Below, one piece after another: positions 10,524-20,304 of a stretch of 64,000 nucleotides of DNA. This stretch comes from Melghiribacillus thermohalophilus. GTDB taxonomy: Bacteria > Bacillota > Bacilli > Bacillales > Alkalibacillaceae. Each line of letters starts with the position of its first letter. Position 1 is the stretch's first letter. The notes beneath the pieces are model-generated. The model did not search any database. It was not told where the DNA came from and saw nothing but the letters and a program-made list of their open reading frames with translations. The DNA lies in contig NZ_SMAN01000008.1 of the NCBI RefSeq assembly GCF_004342905.1, positions 31,495 through 95,494 of the forward strand, in the 5' to 3' direction. Both the position numbers and the translations under genes were made by a program.

Positions 10524-10916
10524 TTATTCTGTTGTAGCCATTTTTTTCAGGACACCATTGACAAACTTGCCTGACTGATCTTCCCCATATTTTTTCGCAA
10601 CCTCAACTGCTTCGTTAATGGCTACCTTCTCCGGTACTTCTCGTCTTAAATAGGTCATCTCATAGACGGCAATCCTCAGAACGGTTCGTTCTACAGAGGC
10701 AATTCGGGCCAGTGACCACTTCTCTAAATGTTTGGATATGGTCTGGTCTATTTCTTCCTTATGTTCCATGACTCCATTGACCAGCCGATTTAAAAAATCC
10801 ATCTCTTCCGGCTTCCCCTGTAAGACGTAATCAATGGCTTCTTCCGGAGTAATATCGTTTATGTCTATTTGAAATAAAGCCTGAAATGCTTTCTCTCTTG
10901 CTTCTCTTCGCTTCAT
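10524..10916 (-). CDS. nusB: Transcription antitermination factor NusB
   Basis: NusB binds boxA RNA with NusE and NusG in rRNA antitermination. The start ATG at 10916 has an excellent AAGGAGATTGACG upstream and gives 130 residues; 25 extra in-frame residues upstream are AT-rich leader. The family helices and the C-terminal pattern [14 protein letters not shown] and FVNGVLKKM are present. It begins a unit with folD, xseA, xseB and ispA, just after the asp23 terminator. Confidence 0.96.
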   Translation of the reverse strand: MKRREAREKAFQALFQIDINDITPEEAIDYVLQGKPEEMDFLNRLVNGVMEHKEEIDQTISKHLEKWSLARIASVERTVLRIAVYEMTYLRREVPEKVAINEAVEVAKKYGEDQSGKFVNGVLKKMATTE

Positions 10917-11013
10917 CGTCAATCTCCTTTTTAAGAAATTTCCTATAGAATCATACCATGTTAAAAAGCGAAAAGCTATTTTTGCTAGCAAGGTTTTTCT
11001 TTCATTTTCGAAT

Positions 11014-11049
11014 AAAGAAAAAGGCCTATAAGGGATACCTTATGGCCTT
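11014..11049 (-). terminator. Terminator after asp23
   Basis: The hairpin AAGGCCATAAGG / CCTTATAGGCCTT is followed by TTTCTTT on the minus strand, ending the accB-accC-asp23 unit upstream of nusB. Confidence 0.85.
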
Positions 11050-11061
11050 ATCATAACATAA

Positions 11062-11463
11062 TTAATCTTCCTTTGACGGCGTCTCTTGCTCCTTTTGTTC
11101 CATCTGAACTCCGACTACATGAACATTGACTTCCTGAATATCCAGAGCAGTCATATTTTTTAGCGCTTGATGGATATTCTCCTGAACCGTTTTTGCGATT
11201 TTTGGAATAGATACACCGAAATCAAATACTGCATATACATCTATCTTAATACCACTGTCAGTCAGTTCCACTTTAACACCTTTGCCATGATTTTTTTTGC
11301 CCAGGCGTTCGGTCACACTGGAAGCAAAGCTTCCCCTCATTCCTGCTACCCCTGACACTTCATTGGCCGCAATTCCTGAGATGATCTCAATGACTTCAGG
11401 CGCAATCTCGACAGAACCTAAGGCCGTATCACCACTGACATGTAATGAATTGTTTTCGCTCAA
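11062..11463 (-). CDS. yqhY: Asp23/Gls24 family envelope stress protein (YqhY-like)
   Basis: This is an Asp23 domain protein. The B. subtilis homologue YqhY sits beside accBC and has been linked genetically to acetyl-CoA carboxylase control. The domain core VIEIISGIAANEVSGVAGM is near the N-terminus, followed by the alternating strand pattern KVELTDSGIKIDVYAVFDFG. The likely start is a TTG at 11463, spaced from GGGAG; a GTG nine bases further up is too close. The C-terminus is Glu/Lys-rich. It is cotranscribed with accB-accC. Confidence 0.9.
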   Translation of the reverse strand: MSENNSLHVSGDTALGSVEIAPEVIEIISGIAANEVSGVAGMRGSFASSVTERLGKKNHGKGVKVELTDSGIKIDVYAVFDFGVSIPKIAKTVQENIHQALKNMTALDIQEVNVHVVGVQMEQKEQETPSKED

Positions 11464-11482
11464 CCTGTTCACTCCCTTGATA

Positions 11483-12841
11483 TTAGTCCTCTTCTTTTAT
11501 TATATTATATTTTTCTAAGTATTTCGTATTAAACTCCCCGCTCCTGAACACCGGATGGTTCATGACCCGCTGATGGAAAGGGATCGTCGTTTTAATGCCG
11601 TCAATCACAAATTCATCGAGGGCCCGTTTCATCCGATCCATGGCTTCCTCACGGGTTTTCCCGTAGGAGATCAATTTGGCAATCATGGAGTCATAGTACG
11701 GCGGAATCATCCAGCCCGAATACGCTGCCGAGTCCACACGTACCCCCAGCCCGCCCGGAGGTAGATACATTTCGATTCTTCCAGGTGAAGGCATGAAATT
11801 TTTAAATGGATCTTCCGCATTGATCCGGCATTCGATGGACCAGCCTTCAAACTGAATGTCTTCCTGTTTAAAGGATAGTTTTTCACCGTTTGCTATACGG
11901 ATCTGTTCCTTGATCAGGTCAACACCCGTGACCATTTCAGTAACAGGATGCTCCACCTGTATCCGTGTATTCATTTCCATAAAATAAAATTGCTGATTTT
12001 TTTGATCGAAAATGAATTCAACGGTCCCAGCCCCCACGTAATCGACAGCCTCAGCAGCTTTGACAGCAGCCTGTCCCATTTGCTCACGAATTTTAGGAGT
12101 GACTACAGGTGACGGAGTTTCTTCAATCAATTTTTGCAAACGGCGCTGTACCGTACAATCCCGTTCCCCGAGATGCAGGGTATTTCCGTGTTTGTCTGCC
12201 AGCACCTGAATTTCCACATGACGGAAATCTTCTATGAATTTTTCAAGATAGACACCCGGATTGCCAAAGGCTGTTTCAGCTTCATTCTGTGTCACCCGGA
12301 TCCCCTTGATTAATTCTTCCTTGTTTCTGGCTACACGGATTCCCTTTCCTCCTCCGCCAGCTGTCGCTTTTATAATAACAGGATAGCCGATCTCTTCAGC
12401 AACCTTCATTCCTTCTTCTTCACTTTCAATAATGCCCTGAGAACCTGGTACAACAGGAACGCCAGCTTCTCTCATAGTTTCCCTTGCCACATCTTTCGTC
12501 CCCATTTTCTGGATGGAGTACGGGGATGGACCGACAAAGGTAACATTGCATTCTTCACAGAGTTCTGCAAAGTCGGCGTTTTCAGCCAAAAATCCATATC
12601 CGGGATGAATAGCATCTACATCCCGCATCTTGGCAACACTCATGATGTTTGTCATATTTAAATAACTTTCTTTACTTGAAGCAGGGCCGATACAAAAAGC
12701 TTCATCCGCAAGCTGTACATGGAGGGAATCTTTATCCGCTTCTGAATAAACCGCTACGGTTTCAATACCCATCTCTTTGCAGGCGCGGATAATTCGCACA
12801 GCGATTTCTCCTCTGTTGGCAATTAATAATTTTTTGATCAC
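11483..12841 (-). CDS. accC: Biotin carboxylase subunit of acetyl-CoA carboxylase
   Basis: AccC carboxylates the biotin on AccB using ATP and bicarbonate, the first half of malonyl-CoA synthesis. The 452-residue ATP-grasp protein shows [14 protein letters not shown] at the N-terminus, the glycine-rich loop [10 protein letters not shown] near 165, and [14 protein letters not shown] near 285. The GTG at 12841 follows AAGGGG with normal spacing and gives the usual [12 protein letters not shown] start. It lies 13 bases after accB. Confidence 0.97.
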   Translation of the reverse strand: MIKKLLIANRGEIAVRIIRACKEMGIETVAVYSEADKDSLHVQLADEAFCIGPASSKESYLNMTNIMSVAKMRDVDAIHPGYGFLAENADFAELCEECNVTFVGPSPYSIQKMGTKDVARETMREAGVPVVPGSQGIIESEEEGMKVAEEIGYPVIIKATAGGGGKGIRVARNKEELIKGIRVTQNEAETAFGNPGVYLEKFIEDFRHVEIQVLADKHGNTLHLGERDCTVQRRLQKLIEETPSPVVTPKIREQMGQAAVKAAEAVDYVGAGTVEFIFDQKNQQFYFMEMNTRIQVEHPVTEMVTGVDLIKEQIRIANGEKLSFKQEDIQFEGWSIECRINAEDPFKNFMPSPGRIEMYLPPGGLGVRVDSAAYSGWMIPPYYDSMIAKLISYGKTREEAMDRMKRALDEFVIDGIKTTIPFHQRVMNHPVFRSGEFNTKYLEKYNIIKEED

Positions 12842-12854
12842 AGACGTCAACCCC

Positions 12855-13376
12855 TTATTTTGTCTTTACTCTAAACAATGGTTGTCCGTATTCAACCAGC
12901 TCACCATTCTCCACGAGAATTTCTACAATTTCTCCCTGAACTTCAGCTTCGATTTCGTTAAAAAGCTTCATAGCTTCTACAATACACACAACTGTATCTG
13001 CTTTTACCTCATCTCCTACTTCAACGTAAGGGTCACTGTCAGGAGATGGGGCACGGTAAAACGTCCCGACCATCGGGGAAGTAATTTCGTGATCATAATC
13101 TTTCGTTTCCGCCGGTTTTTTTTCAGCAGATGTTTCCTGAGGTTTTTCTTCTTTGACTTCCGTTTCCTGTTTTTGCACGGCAGGCTCAGCTGGCTTTTGT
13201 TCCTGAACGAATGCAGGTTCAACAGGCGCTGCTTCATTACGCTGCTCTGCTACAATAGCCTGTCCCCCCTGCTTTTTCATAGATACTTTAGTTCCATTGG
13301 ATTCATAGGAAAATTCATCAATGGAGGATTTGTCAATTAATTTAATTAACTCTCTGATTTCTTGAACTTTTAGCAT
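12855..13376 (-). CDS. accB: Biotin carboxyl carrier protein
   Basis: AccB carries the biotin that moves CO2 between the two acetyl-CoA carboxylase halves. The ATG at 13376 follows AAAGGAGTGCCAGAAC and gives 173 residues. A Glu/Lys/Ala/Pro-rich linker (about 50-95) leads to the biotinyl domain; the lysine in [13 protein letters not shown] is the biotin site. The MKL instead of MKM form is usual in bacilli. Confidence 0.97.
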   Translation of the reverse strand: MLKVQEIRELIKLIDKSSIDEFSYESNGTKVSMKKQGGQAIVAEQRNEAAPVEPAFVQEQKPAEPAVQKQETEVKEEKPQETSAEKKPAETKDYDHEITSPMVGTFYRAPSPDSDPYVEVGDEVKADTVVCIVEAMKLFNEIEAEVQGEIVEILVENGELVEYGQPLFRVKTK

Positions 13377-13540
13377 GTTCTGGCACTCCTTTATTTTTAA
13401 TTCCATTTATGAACTGGTATTAATAACTCCTTTTAACATTTTACGATAACTTTGACACAAACATCAACAGGCAATAGGTGCATTTGATCGAGCCGCCGGA
13501 TCTATGTACTGGTTTTTCAGGAAACTGTCCAAAAACATTC

Positions 13541-13584
13541 AAAAGGAAAAGCCTGAGGTATACAGGCTAATACCCTTCACCTGT
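13541..13584 (-). promoter_or_regulatory. Possible attenuator in the accB leader
   Basis: On the minus strand, AGCCTG/CAGGCT (13568-13550) forms a hairpin followed by TTTTCCTTTT, like an intrinsic terminator. An upstream alternative, ACAGG/CCTGT (13584-13562), uses the same 5' arm, so the two folds exclude each other. It sits 165 bases before accB and after the spoIIIAH terminator. The remainder of the 13377-13657 gap shows no gene. Confidence 0.4.
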
Positions 13585-13650
13585 AAAATCGAACTCCGGG
13601 GGAGATTCTGAGCTCACGCAGGGGATGACATCAACCTGGTTATTCAATCA

Positions 13651-13683
13651 AAGAAAAAACCGGGTGGGTCGTCCACACCGGTT
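13651..13683 (-). terminator. Terminator after spoIIIAH
   Basis: The hairpin AACCGG / CCGGTT, with GTGG and CCAC inside it, is followed by TTTTTTCTTT on the minus strand. It ends the spoIIIA operon. Confidence 0.8.
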
Positions 13684-14257
13684 ACTCAATTGGTTGATAT
13701 TTTACGTTAACGACAACTTCACCAAACTCATCCCGCACCATCTGCATAATATGATTGGCATCTGTTTTGGATAATTCATTTGCTTTAACGGTGACATGGA
13801 CTACATCTTCCTCAGCCCGCACAAGTACATCCTGATAATCTTTCTCTGCCATGATTGATTGCTGCAAAATTGACTCTTTCGTTGCCGTCTCCTGCAGCTG
13901 CTTCATCTTCTCCATCGCCTCATTTTTTTCTTCCGGAGAAACATTTTTGGAAGCTACAATTTCTGATAATTGCTCCTTTAATTGATCCCTTTCTGCTTCA
14001 ATTTCCATTCTGATGGAAGTAAACAAGTCGTCAGTGGAAATTTCTGAAATCATGCCCTCCTCATTTTCAGAGGTCATGTCTTCAAGGTCATTCATATCTG
14101 TTGAATCCAGTTGCTGATTCGTTTCTGTTTCCTCTCCCTGATTTTCCTCATTAATAAACGCTACTTCATCTCCCTCCGGTGCTGTCATATAGTACACACT
14201 CAAAACAATTAGTAAGCTTAGCATGGTTAATAACCAGACCGTCTGTTTTTTTAGCAT
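13682..14257 (-). CDS. spoIIIAH: Stage III sporulation protein AH
   Basis: SpoIIIAH spans the mother-cell membrane and binds forespore SpoIIQ to build the intercellular channel. The 191-residue protein has one N-terminal membrane helix (about 6-24), an acidic Gln/Glu/Asn-rich linker, and a C-terminal ring-building domain with AEEDVVHVTVKANELSKTDA. The ATG at 14257 was chosen; a TTG just before it is also possible after AAAGGAGG. It is the last gene of the operon. Confidence 0.95.
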   Translation of the reverse strand: MLKKQTVWLLTMLSLLIVLSVYYMTAPEGDEVAFINEENQGEETETNQQLDSTDMNDLEDMTSENEEGMISEISTDDLFTSIRMEIEAERDQLKEQLSEIVASKNVSPEEKNEAMEKMKQLQETATKESILQQSIMAEKDYQDVLVRAEEDVVHVTVKANELSKTDANHIMQMVRDEFGEVVVNVKYQPIE

Positions 14258-14275
14258 CAACCATCTCTCCTCCTT

Positions 14276-14908
14276 TTAATCTTTCGGCATGACGGATATT
14301 CTGTGGGTCGGTGCATCCAGCACACTGGAGACCGCATCCACAATCCGTTTCTGGATTTGCACATCACCTGCACCACGGGCGACGACAAGCACTCCCCGGA
14401 TCGCAGGTTTCTTCGTCTGAATTAACAGGGGCATTTCCTGATTCTGGTTCCGAATAATCACCGTTTGCTCTTCCTGGGAAGAATCTTCTATCTCTCTTTC
14501 TCCACCTTTTTGATCGGTTTCTTTTGTCGTCTGCTTACCGACCATTGTATTTTTTTCGTAAACCTTTAATTTGGAAGCATCCAGATTGACCATCACATCC
14601 ACATCGGTTACGCCTTCAATCTTTTCCAGAATCGTCTTCAACTCTTTTTCAAACATGTCTTCCATATCCGTTATGACACTTTCATCCCCGCTGTTTTTCT
14701 GGGAAAAAGTTTCTTCCTGATTCTCCATTTGAGTTTCGTCCCCTTTAAAGAGCTGGGGTTCTTCAGGCTGTTTATCCTTTTGGAAAAAATCCCCTGTGAT
14801 CAAAAACAATAATCCAAGAAGACCTATCAGGGTCATGTAAGCGAATTTTGTAGGTTTTCCATCATCATTTTTAAACTTGATTTTTGTAAACAGCTTATGA
14901 AAATTCAT
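14276..14908 (-). CDS. spoIIIAG: Stage III sporulation protein AG
   Basis: SpoIIIAG forms a large ring in the feeding-tube channel. The 210-residue protein has a membrane helix at about 24-42, an acidic linker, then the ring-building domain with EGVTDVDVMVNL and a C-terminal RGVLVVARGAGD segment. It overlaps spoIIIAF by 14 bases. Confidence 0.95.
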   Translation of the reverse strand: MNFHKLFTKIKFKNDDGKPTKFAYMTLIGLLGLLFLITGDFFQKDKQPEEPQLFKGDETQMENQEETFSQKNSGDESVITDMEDMFEKELKTILEKIEGVTDVDVMVNLDASKLKVYEKNTMVGKQTTKETDQKGGEREIEDSSQEEQTVIIRNQNQEMPLLIQTKKPAIRGVLVVARGAGDVQIQKRIVDAVSSVLDAPTHRISVMPKD

Positions 14909-15512
14909 GATTTTCCCCTCCTTCCCAAATCAGGTTTATTCTGTCTTGATCTACTTCCCAGAAGGAGGATAACGTTTGTTTGATTTCATCCATATCAACT
15001 TCACTTTCTTCAGGCTGTTTATCCATTTCGATAACAATTTCTTCAACAGTTGACACACCCTGTTCCTCGTAAGGTTTCAATGTGACGTGGATCATCTCCA
15101 GTTGATCCATGTTTTGAATCGTATCTTCTGTAAATTCTAATTGAATATCAGAAATGGTTACTCCAAACTGACTTATCAACTCCCCTTCTGCTTGTTTTTT
15201 TAGTTGGACAGCTATCTGGTTTAATATATATGCACGCTGGGAGGCTTGTATTTCTTTTTTCTTATTTTCGATTTGATTTTTTGTAACAGATGCCTCCTCC
15301 GCCTCCATGACAGACCACTCATCCTCTATGATTTGTGTCATATCTACTCTGAAAAGTTCGAACAGAGGCTGTAAAAAAATGAGCATTAAGATGAGCCCCA
15401 AGACAAATTTGATATATTTTTTCAACGATGTCTGTGGCAGCATCAGCTCCATGATTAAGGCGACCAGTAAAAACAAAATAATTTGCGTTACCCATTCGTT
15501 TATCCACGCCAC
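14895..15512 (-). CDS. spoIIIAF: Stage III sporulation protein AF
   Basis: SpoIIIAF is a membrane component of the spoIIIA complex. Two N-terminal hydrophobic segments (about 10-27 and 34-52) are followed by a soluble ring-like domain. Its 205 residues match the family. It lies between spoIIIAE and AG in the canonical order. Confidence 0.94.
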   Translation of the reverse strand: MAWINEWVTQIILFLLVALIMELMLPQTSLKKYIKFVLGLILMLIFLQPLFELFRVDMTQIIEDEWSVMEAEEASVTKNQIENKKKEIQASQRAYILNQIAVQLKKQAEGELISQFGVTISDIQLEFTEDTIQNMDQLEMIHVTLKPYEEQGVSTVEEIVIEMDKQPEESEVDMDEIKQTLSSFWEVDQDRINLIWEGGENHEFS

Positions 15513-15523
15513 AGTCCTACCTC

Positions 15524-16702
15524 CTAGCGAATCATAAGTGTGAGGTTGCTCGCAGCTACTAGAATGACGATCGCCAAGAAAAACATAATGGTAACTACTA
15601 GTAAAGCAGCAAAGATATATATAATATGTTTGCTGATTAAATCCATGGTTTTGATCACAGGTCCATCACCAATAGGCTGCATAATGGCAGCAGCCAGTTT
15701 GTAAATCATGGACAGAACGAATACTTTTACAGCTGGAAAAAGAGCGATGCCAAGCACGATGACGACCCCTGCCAATCCGACTGTATTTTTTAATAAAATA
15801 GAGGCTGATAAAACTGTATCTGTTGCATCCGTAAACATTCTTCCAAAAACAGGAATGAAGTTGCCGGTGACAAATTTTGCAGTTTTTAAAACGACTCCAT
15901 CCTGAATAGCGCTCTGGGCTCCCTGTAGGGAAACGACACCCAAAAACACGGTCAGAAAAACGCCCAGCAGGGCCAGTCCCACATTTTTCAACAAATTGGC
16001 AAGCTGAGTTGCCTTCAAATGATCGGAAAGACTACTCACAATATGCAAAAGAGCGGATAGAAAAAATAATGGTAGGACGATATGGGCAATGAGTACTCCG
16101 CTGATATGAATCAAAAACAAAATAACGGGATGAAAAAAGGCTACCGCCGACAAGTTTCCGATAGCTGCCATTAAACTCATAATCAACGGTATTAGTGAAA
16201 TCATAAAATGAGACATTGTTTCGATTGCTTCGTTCGTATAAGAAACGGCAAGCCGAAAACTGTTTAAGGCGAGTGTGATTAAGATTAAATAAACAACTGC
16301 ATAGGCTACCTTGTTTACGGTATGGGATTCAAATGCGGTCTGAACCGTTTGAAGAATCACACTGAACAGCGTCAAAAAAATTAATGATCCGAGCAGTTTT
16401 CCATTCACAACCAGTTCGTAAAACAAATATTTAAGTATACCCTTAAGCCATTCCTTAACAGCCAGAGGGGAATCGCTGGTGACAAGATCCGTTAAGTTTT
16501 TATCCGCTATCTCAGGCATAAATTCGCTGTACTGTCTGGACCATTCATTCCAGTACCGGTGAATCTCTGAAAAGGTGCTTGAGTTGATTTGTTCCTCAGC
16601 CCATTGAACAGGACTTTCAGCCGCTGCATGTCCTGAGGAAGGAGTAAAAAAAACGATAAATAAGAGAGCAACCGCTACATATCCCTTATAACTGTCAACC
16701 AC
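15524..16702 (-). CDS. spoIIIAE: Stage III sporulation protein AE
   Basis: SpoIIIAE is a polytopic membrane protein of the mother cell-forespore channel, possibly the transport pore. The 392-residue protein starts with a signal-like segment (about 8-25) and has about seven further hydrophobic helices with conserved AQSAIQDGVVLKTAKFV and GRMFTDATDTVLSAS. The downstream order AE-AF-AG-AH is canonical. Confidence 0.95.
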   Translation of the reverse strand: MVDSYKGYVAVALLFIVFFTPSSGHAAAESPVQWAEEQINSSTFSEIHRYWNEWSRQYSEFMPEIADKNLTDLVTSDSPLAVKEWLKGILKYLFYELVVNGKLLGSLIFLTLFSVILQTVQTAFESHTVNKVAYAVVYLILITLALNSFRLAVSYTNEAIETMSHFMISLIPLIMSLMAAIGNLSAVAFFHPVILFLIHISGVLIAHIVLPLFFLSALLHIVSSLSDHLKATQLANLLKNVGLALLGVFLTVFLGVVSLQGAQSAIQDGVVLKTAKFVTGNFIPVFGRMFTDATDTVLSASILLKNTVGLAGVVIVLGIALFPAVKVFVLSMIYKLAAAIMQPIGDGPVIKTMDLISKHIIYIFAALLVVTIMFFLAIVILVAASNLTLMIR

Positions 16703-16725
16703 ATGTCTTGCTCCCTTCCTGAAAG

Positions 16726-17115
16726 TTAAACGGGAATAAAATTCATGATTGTTTCAATTACCGTTGTTAAAATCGGAATGGCGAGCAGCAAAATAAACAC
16801 TTTACCAGCCAATTCAATTTTTGATGCTACTGAACCTAATCCGGCATCCCTTGTTATCTGGGCTCCGAACTCTGCAATGTAGGCAATCCCGATGATTTTT
16901 AAGATCGTTTCCACATACATAAAATCCATATTTGCCTTTGCAGTCATATCTATAATCATCCGAAAAATTTCGGAAATGTACTGAATTAATATGAGAAATA
17001 TTACGATTCCGGTAATCAGGACGAGAAAAAAAGCGATCGAGGGCTGCTGTTCTTTTACGATTATGGCTAAAATACTCGCGATCAGCGCAAAAGAAACGAG
17101 CTGAAAGAACTCCAT
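16726..17115 (-). CDS. spoIIIAD: Stage III sporulation protein AD
   Basis: This 129-residue integral membrane protein of the SpoIIIA complex has about four hydrophobic helices and the conserved stretch KIIGIAYIAEFGAQITRDAG. It overlaps nothing and follows spoIIIAC by 17 bases. Confidence 0.94.
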   Translation of the reverse strand: MEFFQLVSFALIASILAIIVKEQQPSIAFFLVLITGIVIFLILIQYISEIFRMIIDMTAKANMDFMYVETILKIIGIAYIAEFGAQITRDAGLGSVASKIELAGKVFILLLAIPILTTVIETIMNFIPV

Positions 17116-17132
17116 GGAACCCGTCCCTTCCG

Positions 17133-17336
17133 TTATTGAAATAAAAAGACCGACTTGATTCTCTGGAAGAGTTCAGCCAAGTTTTCGATGACGATAAATA
17201 ACACAATAATAAACCCAATCAGTGTTGCCCAGTGTGCAAGATCTTCTTTTCCCATTTGCTTCAAAACCGTATGAATCATCGCGACTACAATTCCTATCCC
17301 AGCTATCTGAAATAGAAGAGAACTGTCCAAGATCAT
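17133..17336 (-). CDS. spoIIIAC: Stage III sporulation protein AC
   Basis: A 67-residue protein with two membrane helices, at the family length. The ATG at 17336 follows AAAGGAG by eight bases; an in-frame TTG 18 bases earlier would overlap that ribosome site. The conserved GIGIVVAMIHTVLKQMGKED pattern is clear. Confidence 0.94.
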   Translation of the reverse strand: MILDSSLLFQIAGIGIVVAMIHTVLKQMGKEDLAHWATLIGFIIVLFIVIENLAELFQRIKSVFLFQ

Positions 17337-17357
17337 GTTCTGATCTCCTTTCAAAAA

Positions 17358-17870
17358 CTAAATGAGCAAAAGAACAAAAAACATTCCGATTAAAACCCCG
17401 AGACTTTTTGCCATTTTGCTGTATCGATTCATTTCATCTTCCGCATTTTTTAATTCTCTGTCCAGATGTGAGATGGCCAGGTAAATATGTTTTTGTTGCT
17501 GGGTAAAGTCATGTTGGCCAAGGGTTTTCCCAAACTGATCCATAATTTCTTTTTCTGTTTGCTTCATAGCCGTCTGTGGCCAAAAGTGGTCAAGCTCCTC
17601 CTGCCACACCTCATATAAGGATCCATGATGTTCGGTTAGTCTCTGGTATACACGTTGAAAAAATGCTCTTAACGGTTCCGGGAGCTGACTGGATAAATGA
17701 AAACAGACTTCTGAGACAGGACTTTGTCCATATACGATCTCAGCCTCCATCACCTGAAGCGCATTTTTTAACTGTCTAATTTGTCTCGGACGATTGGACA
17801 ATGTTGAAGAGACATCAAATCCGATCCAGGTTGTAGCGCAAAGCAACAGGATGGCGCCGAGAATTTTCAT
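17358..17870 (-). CDS. spoIIIAB: Stage III sporulation protein AB
   Basis: The 170-residue protein has N- and C-terminal hydrophobic segments around a helical body containing the pattern RQIRQLKNALQVMEAEIVYG; its fold resembles secretion system F-type proteins. The ATG at 17870 has GGAGGCG upstream. It overlaps the 3' end of spoIIIAA by 56 bases. Confidence 0.94.
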   Translation of the reverse strand: MKILGAILLLCATTWIGFDVSSTLSNRPRQIRQLKNALQVMEAEIVYGQSPVSEVCFHLSSQLPEPLRAFFQRVYQRLTEHHGSLYEVWQEELDHFWPQTAMKQTEKEIMDQFGKTLGQHDFTQQQKHIYLAISHLDRELKNAEDEMNRYSKMAKSLGVLIGMFFVLLLI

Positions 17871-18792
17871 TTTTTTTCGCCTCCATACTTCGGCTTAAAG
17901 GTTGTCCGTTGTCATCCAAAACGGACCTGACGATTCCCGGTTTTTTGTCATTGGCAAACACGATATATCTCTCAATGACCCGATGCTGGAACAATGGTTG
18001 CAGGGATGGACGCTGTTTTATTTCTTCGTAATCATCCCCATGGACAGATGCAATGACACTGACACCTGCATGCAATGCTTCCATGATGGCCTCTACATCC
18101 TGATTGCTGCCGATTTCATCTACGACAAGCACATCCGGAGACATGGAACGGATCATCATCATCATCCCTTCCGCCTTGGGACAGGCATCCATCACATCGG
18201 TTCGCATTCCTACATCCTGTTGGGGAACCCCATGTTTGCACGCCGCAATTTCTGACCGTTCATCGATTAACCCTACTTTTCTTGACGGCCATGACTGAAA
18301 GCCGTCACTAATCAGGCGGGTTAGATCACGTAAAAAGGTTGTTTTTCCGCATCGTGGCGGACCTACCAGCAATACGTTGCAGACGCGGCTGTTGTGATAA
18401 ATCATGGGCAAGTACGGTACGGAAACATTTTTAACCGGTCTGGCAATCCGAATGTTCAGAGAAGAAAAGTATCGGATGTTTTTTACGTGTCCGTTTTCCA
18501 TATTGACCTTCCCTGAAATTCCGACTCTGTGGCCACCATTCATCGTAATGTATCCCTGGCGTAGCTCTTCTTCCAGACGATAAATCGAATGCTGGCTCAA
18601 TTGATCGATCATATACAGAACATCTTTTTCAGATGGGAGAACCTCTTTCATCAGACGCGGACCGCTGGATGAAGCAATTTCTACTGGACGGTTCACCCGA
18701 ATCCGTATTTCCTCGATCTGATCCCAGCTGATGATTTTGCTCGTTAATTGTTTTTGAAGCCACGATGGAAAAATGGATACGATATCCTGCAT
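17815..18792 (-). CDS. spoIIIAA: Stage III sporulation protein AA (ATPase)
   Basis: SpoIIIAA is the cytoplasmic ATPase of the channel, related to secretion ATPases. The ATG at 18792 follows AAGGAGATAAAA and gives 325 residues; 12 more in-frame residues upstream lie over the ribosome site. Walker A GPPRCGKTT and Walker B VLVVDEIG are present. It is the first gene of the operon, and a sigma-E type promoter lies just upstream. Confidence 0.96.
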   Translation of the reverse strand: MQDIVSIFPSWLQKQLTSKIISWDQIEEIRIRVNRPVEIASSSGPRLMKEVLPSEKDVLYMIDQLSQHSIYRLEEELRQGYITMNGGHRVGISGKVNMENGHVKNIRYFSSLNIRIARPVKNVSVPYLPMIYHNSRVCNVLLVGPPRCGKTTFLRDLTRLISDGFQSWPSRKVGLIDERSEIAACKHGVPQQDVGMRTDVMDACPKAEGMMMMIRSMSPDVLVVDEIGSNQDVEAIMEALHAGVSVIASVHGDDYEEIKQRPSLQPLFQHRVIERYIVFANDKKPGIVRSVLDDNGQPLSRSMEAKKNENSRRHPVALRYNLDRI

Positions 18793-18826
18793 TTTTATCT
18801 CCTTCATTCCTGACTTCGTTACTTTC

Positions 18827-18855
18827 AATCTATGAACGGGATGGACAAAATATGA
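18827..18855 (-). promoter_or_regulatory. Sigma-E promoter of the spoIIIA operon
   Basis: On the minus strand, TCATATT (18855-18849), a 14-base spacer and CATAGATT (18834-18827) fit the sigma-E pattern (ATATT, then CATACA-type -10). Mother-cell sigma-E control is expected for spoIIIA. The remainder of the gap to 19,060 shows nothing else. Confidence 0.75.
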
Positions 18856-19060
18856 ATAGCAGAGGGGGAAAGAATATAGAGATCAAAGCAGGTACCGGGG
18901 AACATAGATGATCATGGGCAAAATGTATGCAGGTAATGGTAAGGGGCGGTCTTTCTTCATATGAGCAATCCTTCAACATTACTATTTTGAAACAGGGATC
19001 TTTCAATGAAGGCATTAACTAAACATTTTCGCTAAAATGTAAGCTGACAGACTGCCACTC

Positions 19061-19091
19061 AAAAAAATGGGCCTGGTATAATACCAGACCC
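19061..19091 (-). terminator. Terminator after the TraB/GumN gene
   Basis: The hairpin GGGTCTGGTAT / ATACCAGGCCC is followed by ATTTTTTT on the minus strand. Confidence 0.85.
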
Positions 19092-19106
19092 GTTTAAATG
19101 ATCCTA

Positions 19107-20147
19107 TTAAAACTGCTTTTCTACATCATATCCTTTTTCACGCAGCAGATGAATAATTCCATTTTCACCCGGGTAATGGGCGGCTCCTACGATGACAAAA
19201 TATGTTTCCTGACTCTCATCATTGAGAAAACCTTCAATTTTTTTAGCCATCCCTACATTTCGCTCATCCAGCAATGCATTCATATACGTTTCATATTCTT
19301 TGCTGCCATCTCCATCACTTTTAATCAATTCAGCAAGATCCTTTTCCTCACCTTGTTTCCATAATTTCAGTAACTGCTCCGTTTCTTGCTTGATATCGCC
19401 TTCACGATTTACAGTTAATTCAAGCAATTTTACTTGTACCTCTTCAGAAAAAGAATCAAACATATCAAGCTGAAAATCCATGCCTTCAAGTTCAATAATC
19501 TCTTTTCCATCAGCCCTGTCTAAGAAATAATAATCTACACCAAACTGTTCATTATAGCCTGATTGCTGCATGTCAAGGCCTTCGAGAAGCATCACCAGGT
19601 ACCAGGGTTCAAACGGTTTGACCATCTCTATCGGAATCCCGTAGCTTTTCAGCCTGTTTTGCAAATCCTCATATAATTCCGGTGACAAATGATCTTCAAG
19701 TGTTGTGCCATCGGTATACATGGCTTTTTCCTTGATCACCTTTTGTGCTTCCAGGGGATTAAAGTTAACGATATCGGCTTCCACTGCCAGAATTTGTGAA
19801 CGTTCAAATGCTGTTTCAATCTGTTCATGCATCGGATAAAAAGCTTCATCTCCGACATGCACGGACCCAAGCATATAAACAGTGTTTCCACGGTGGTCAA
19901 CTTTCCAGAAAAAATTGGTTTTCGTCCGTTCTTTTTCGGTCTCTTCTTGATCGGGTTCCGTTTTTTCATCGTCTCCATCACGTTCACCAGCGGAATGCTC
20001 ATCCTCCGGTGTATCTGACTGCAGGATTCCTTCATTTTGGGATTCATTTATACCTTCATCTTTTGAAGAATCATCGCAGCCGACAAGACCTGTCATTGCC
20101 AGTAACACGATCAAACCAGTGACGATTTTCATCCAGGAACTTTTCAT
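19107..20147 (-). CDS. TraB/GumN family lipoprotein
   Basis: This is a TraB/GumN (ChaN-like) domain protein, a family with proposed metalloprotease-like activity but poorly known function. The N-terminus is a lipoprotein signal ending in the lipobox TGLVGC, followed by an acidic Glu/Asp-rich linker of about 60 residues. The domain starts with VYMLGSVHVGD and ends with VIVGAAHYPGENGI, the two signature His-containing ends. The ATG at 20147 is spaced from AGGAG. The protein is expected outside the membrane. The acidic linker fits a halophile. Confidence 0.88.
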   Translation of the reverse strand: MKSSWMKIVTGLIVLLAMTGLVGCDDSSKDEGINESQNEGILQSDTPEDEHSAGERDGDDEKTEPDQEETEKERTKTNFFWKVDHRGNTVYMLGSVHVGDEAFYPMHEQIETAFERSQILAVEADIVNFNPLEAQKVIKEKAMYTDGTTLEDHLSPELYEDLQNRLKSYGIPIEMVKPFEPWYLVMLLEGLDMQQSGYNEQFGVDYYFLDRADGKEIIELEGMDFQLDMFDSFSEEVQVKLLELTVNREGDIKQETEQLLKLWKQGEEKDLAELIKSDGDGSKEYETYMNALLDERNVGMAKKIEGFLNDESQETYFVIVGAAHYPGENGIIHLLREKGYDVEKQF

Positions 20148-20304
20148 CAAATCTACTCCTATCCTTTTTTACACCATTCTTTACGAGTCAGATGACAAAT
20201 GGTTTCAATATATCCAATTGTATATCGTTTCCTCCTCCTGAGTTTTCTGAAACTTCGAAACATGGTAAAATAAAGTTAAGTAAAACATTGGAGGAGAATT
20301 CATT

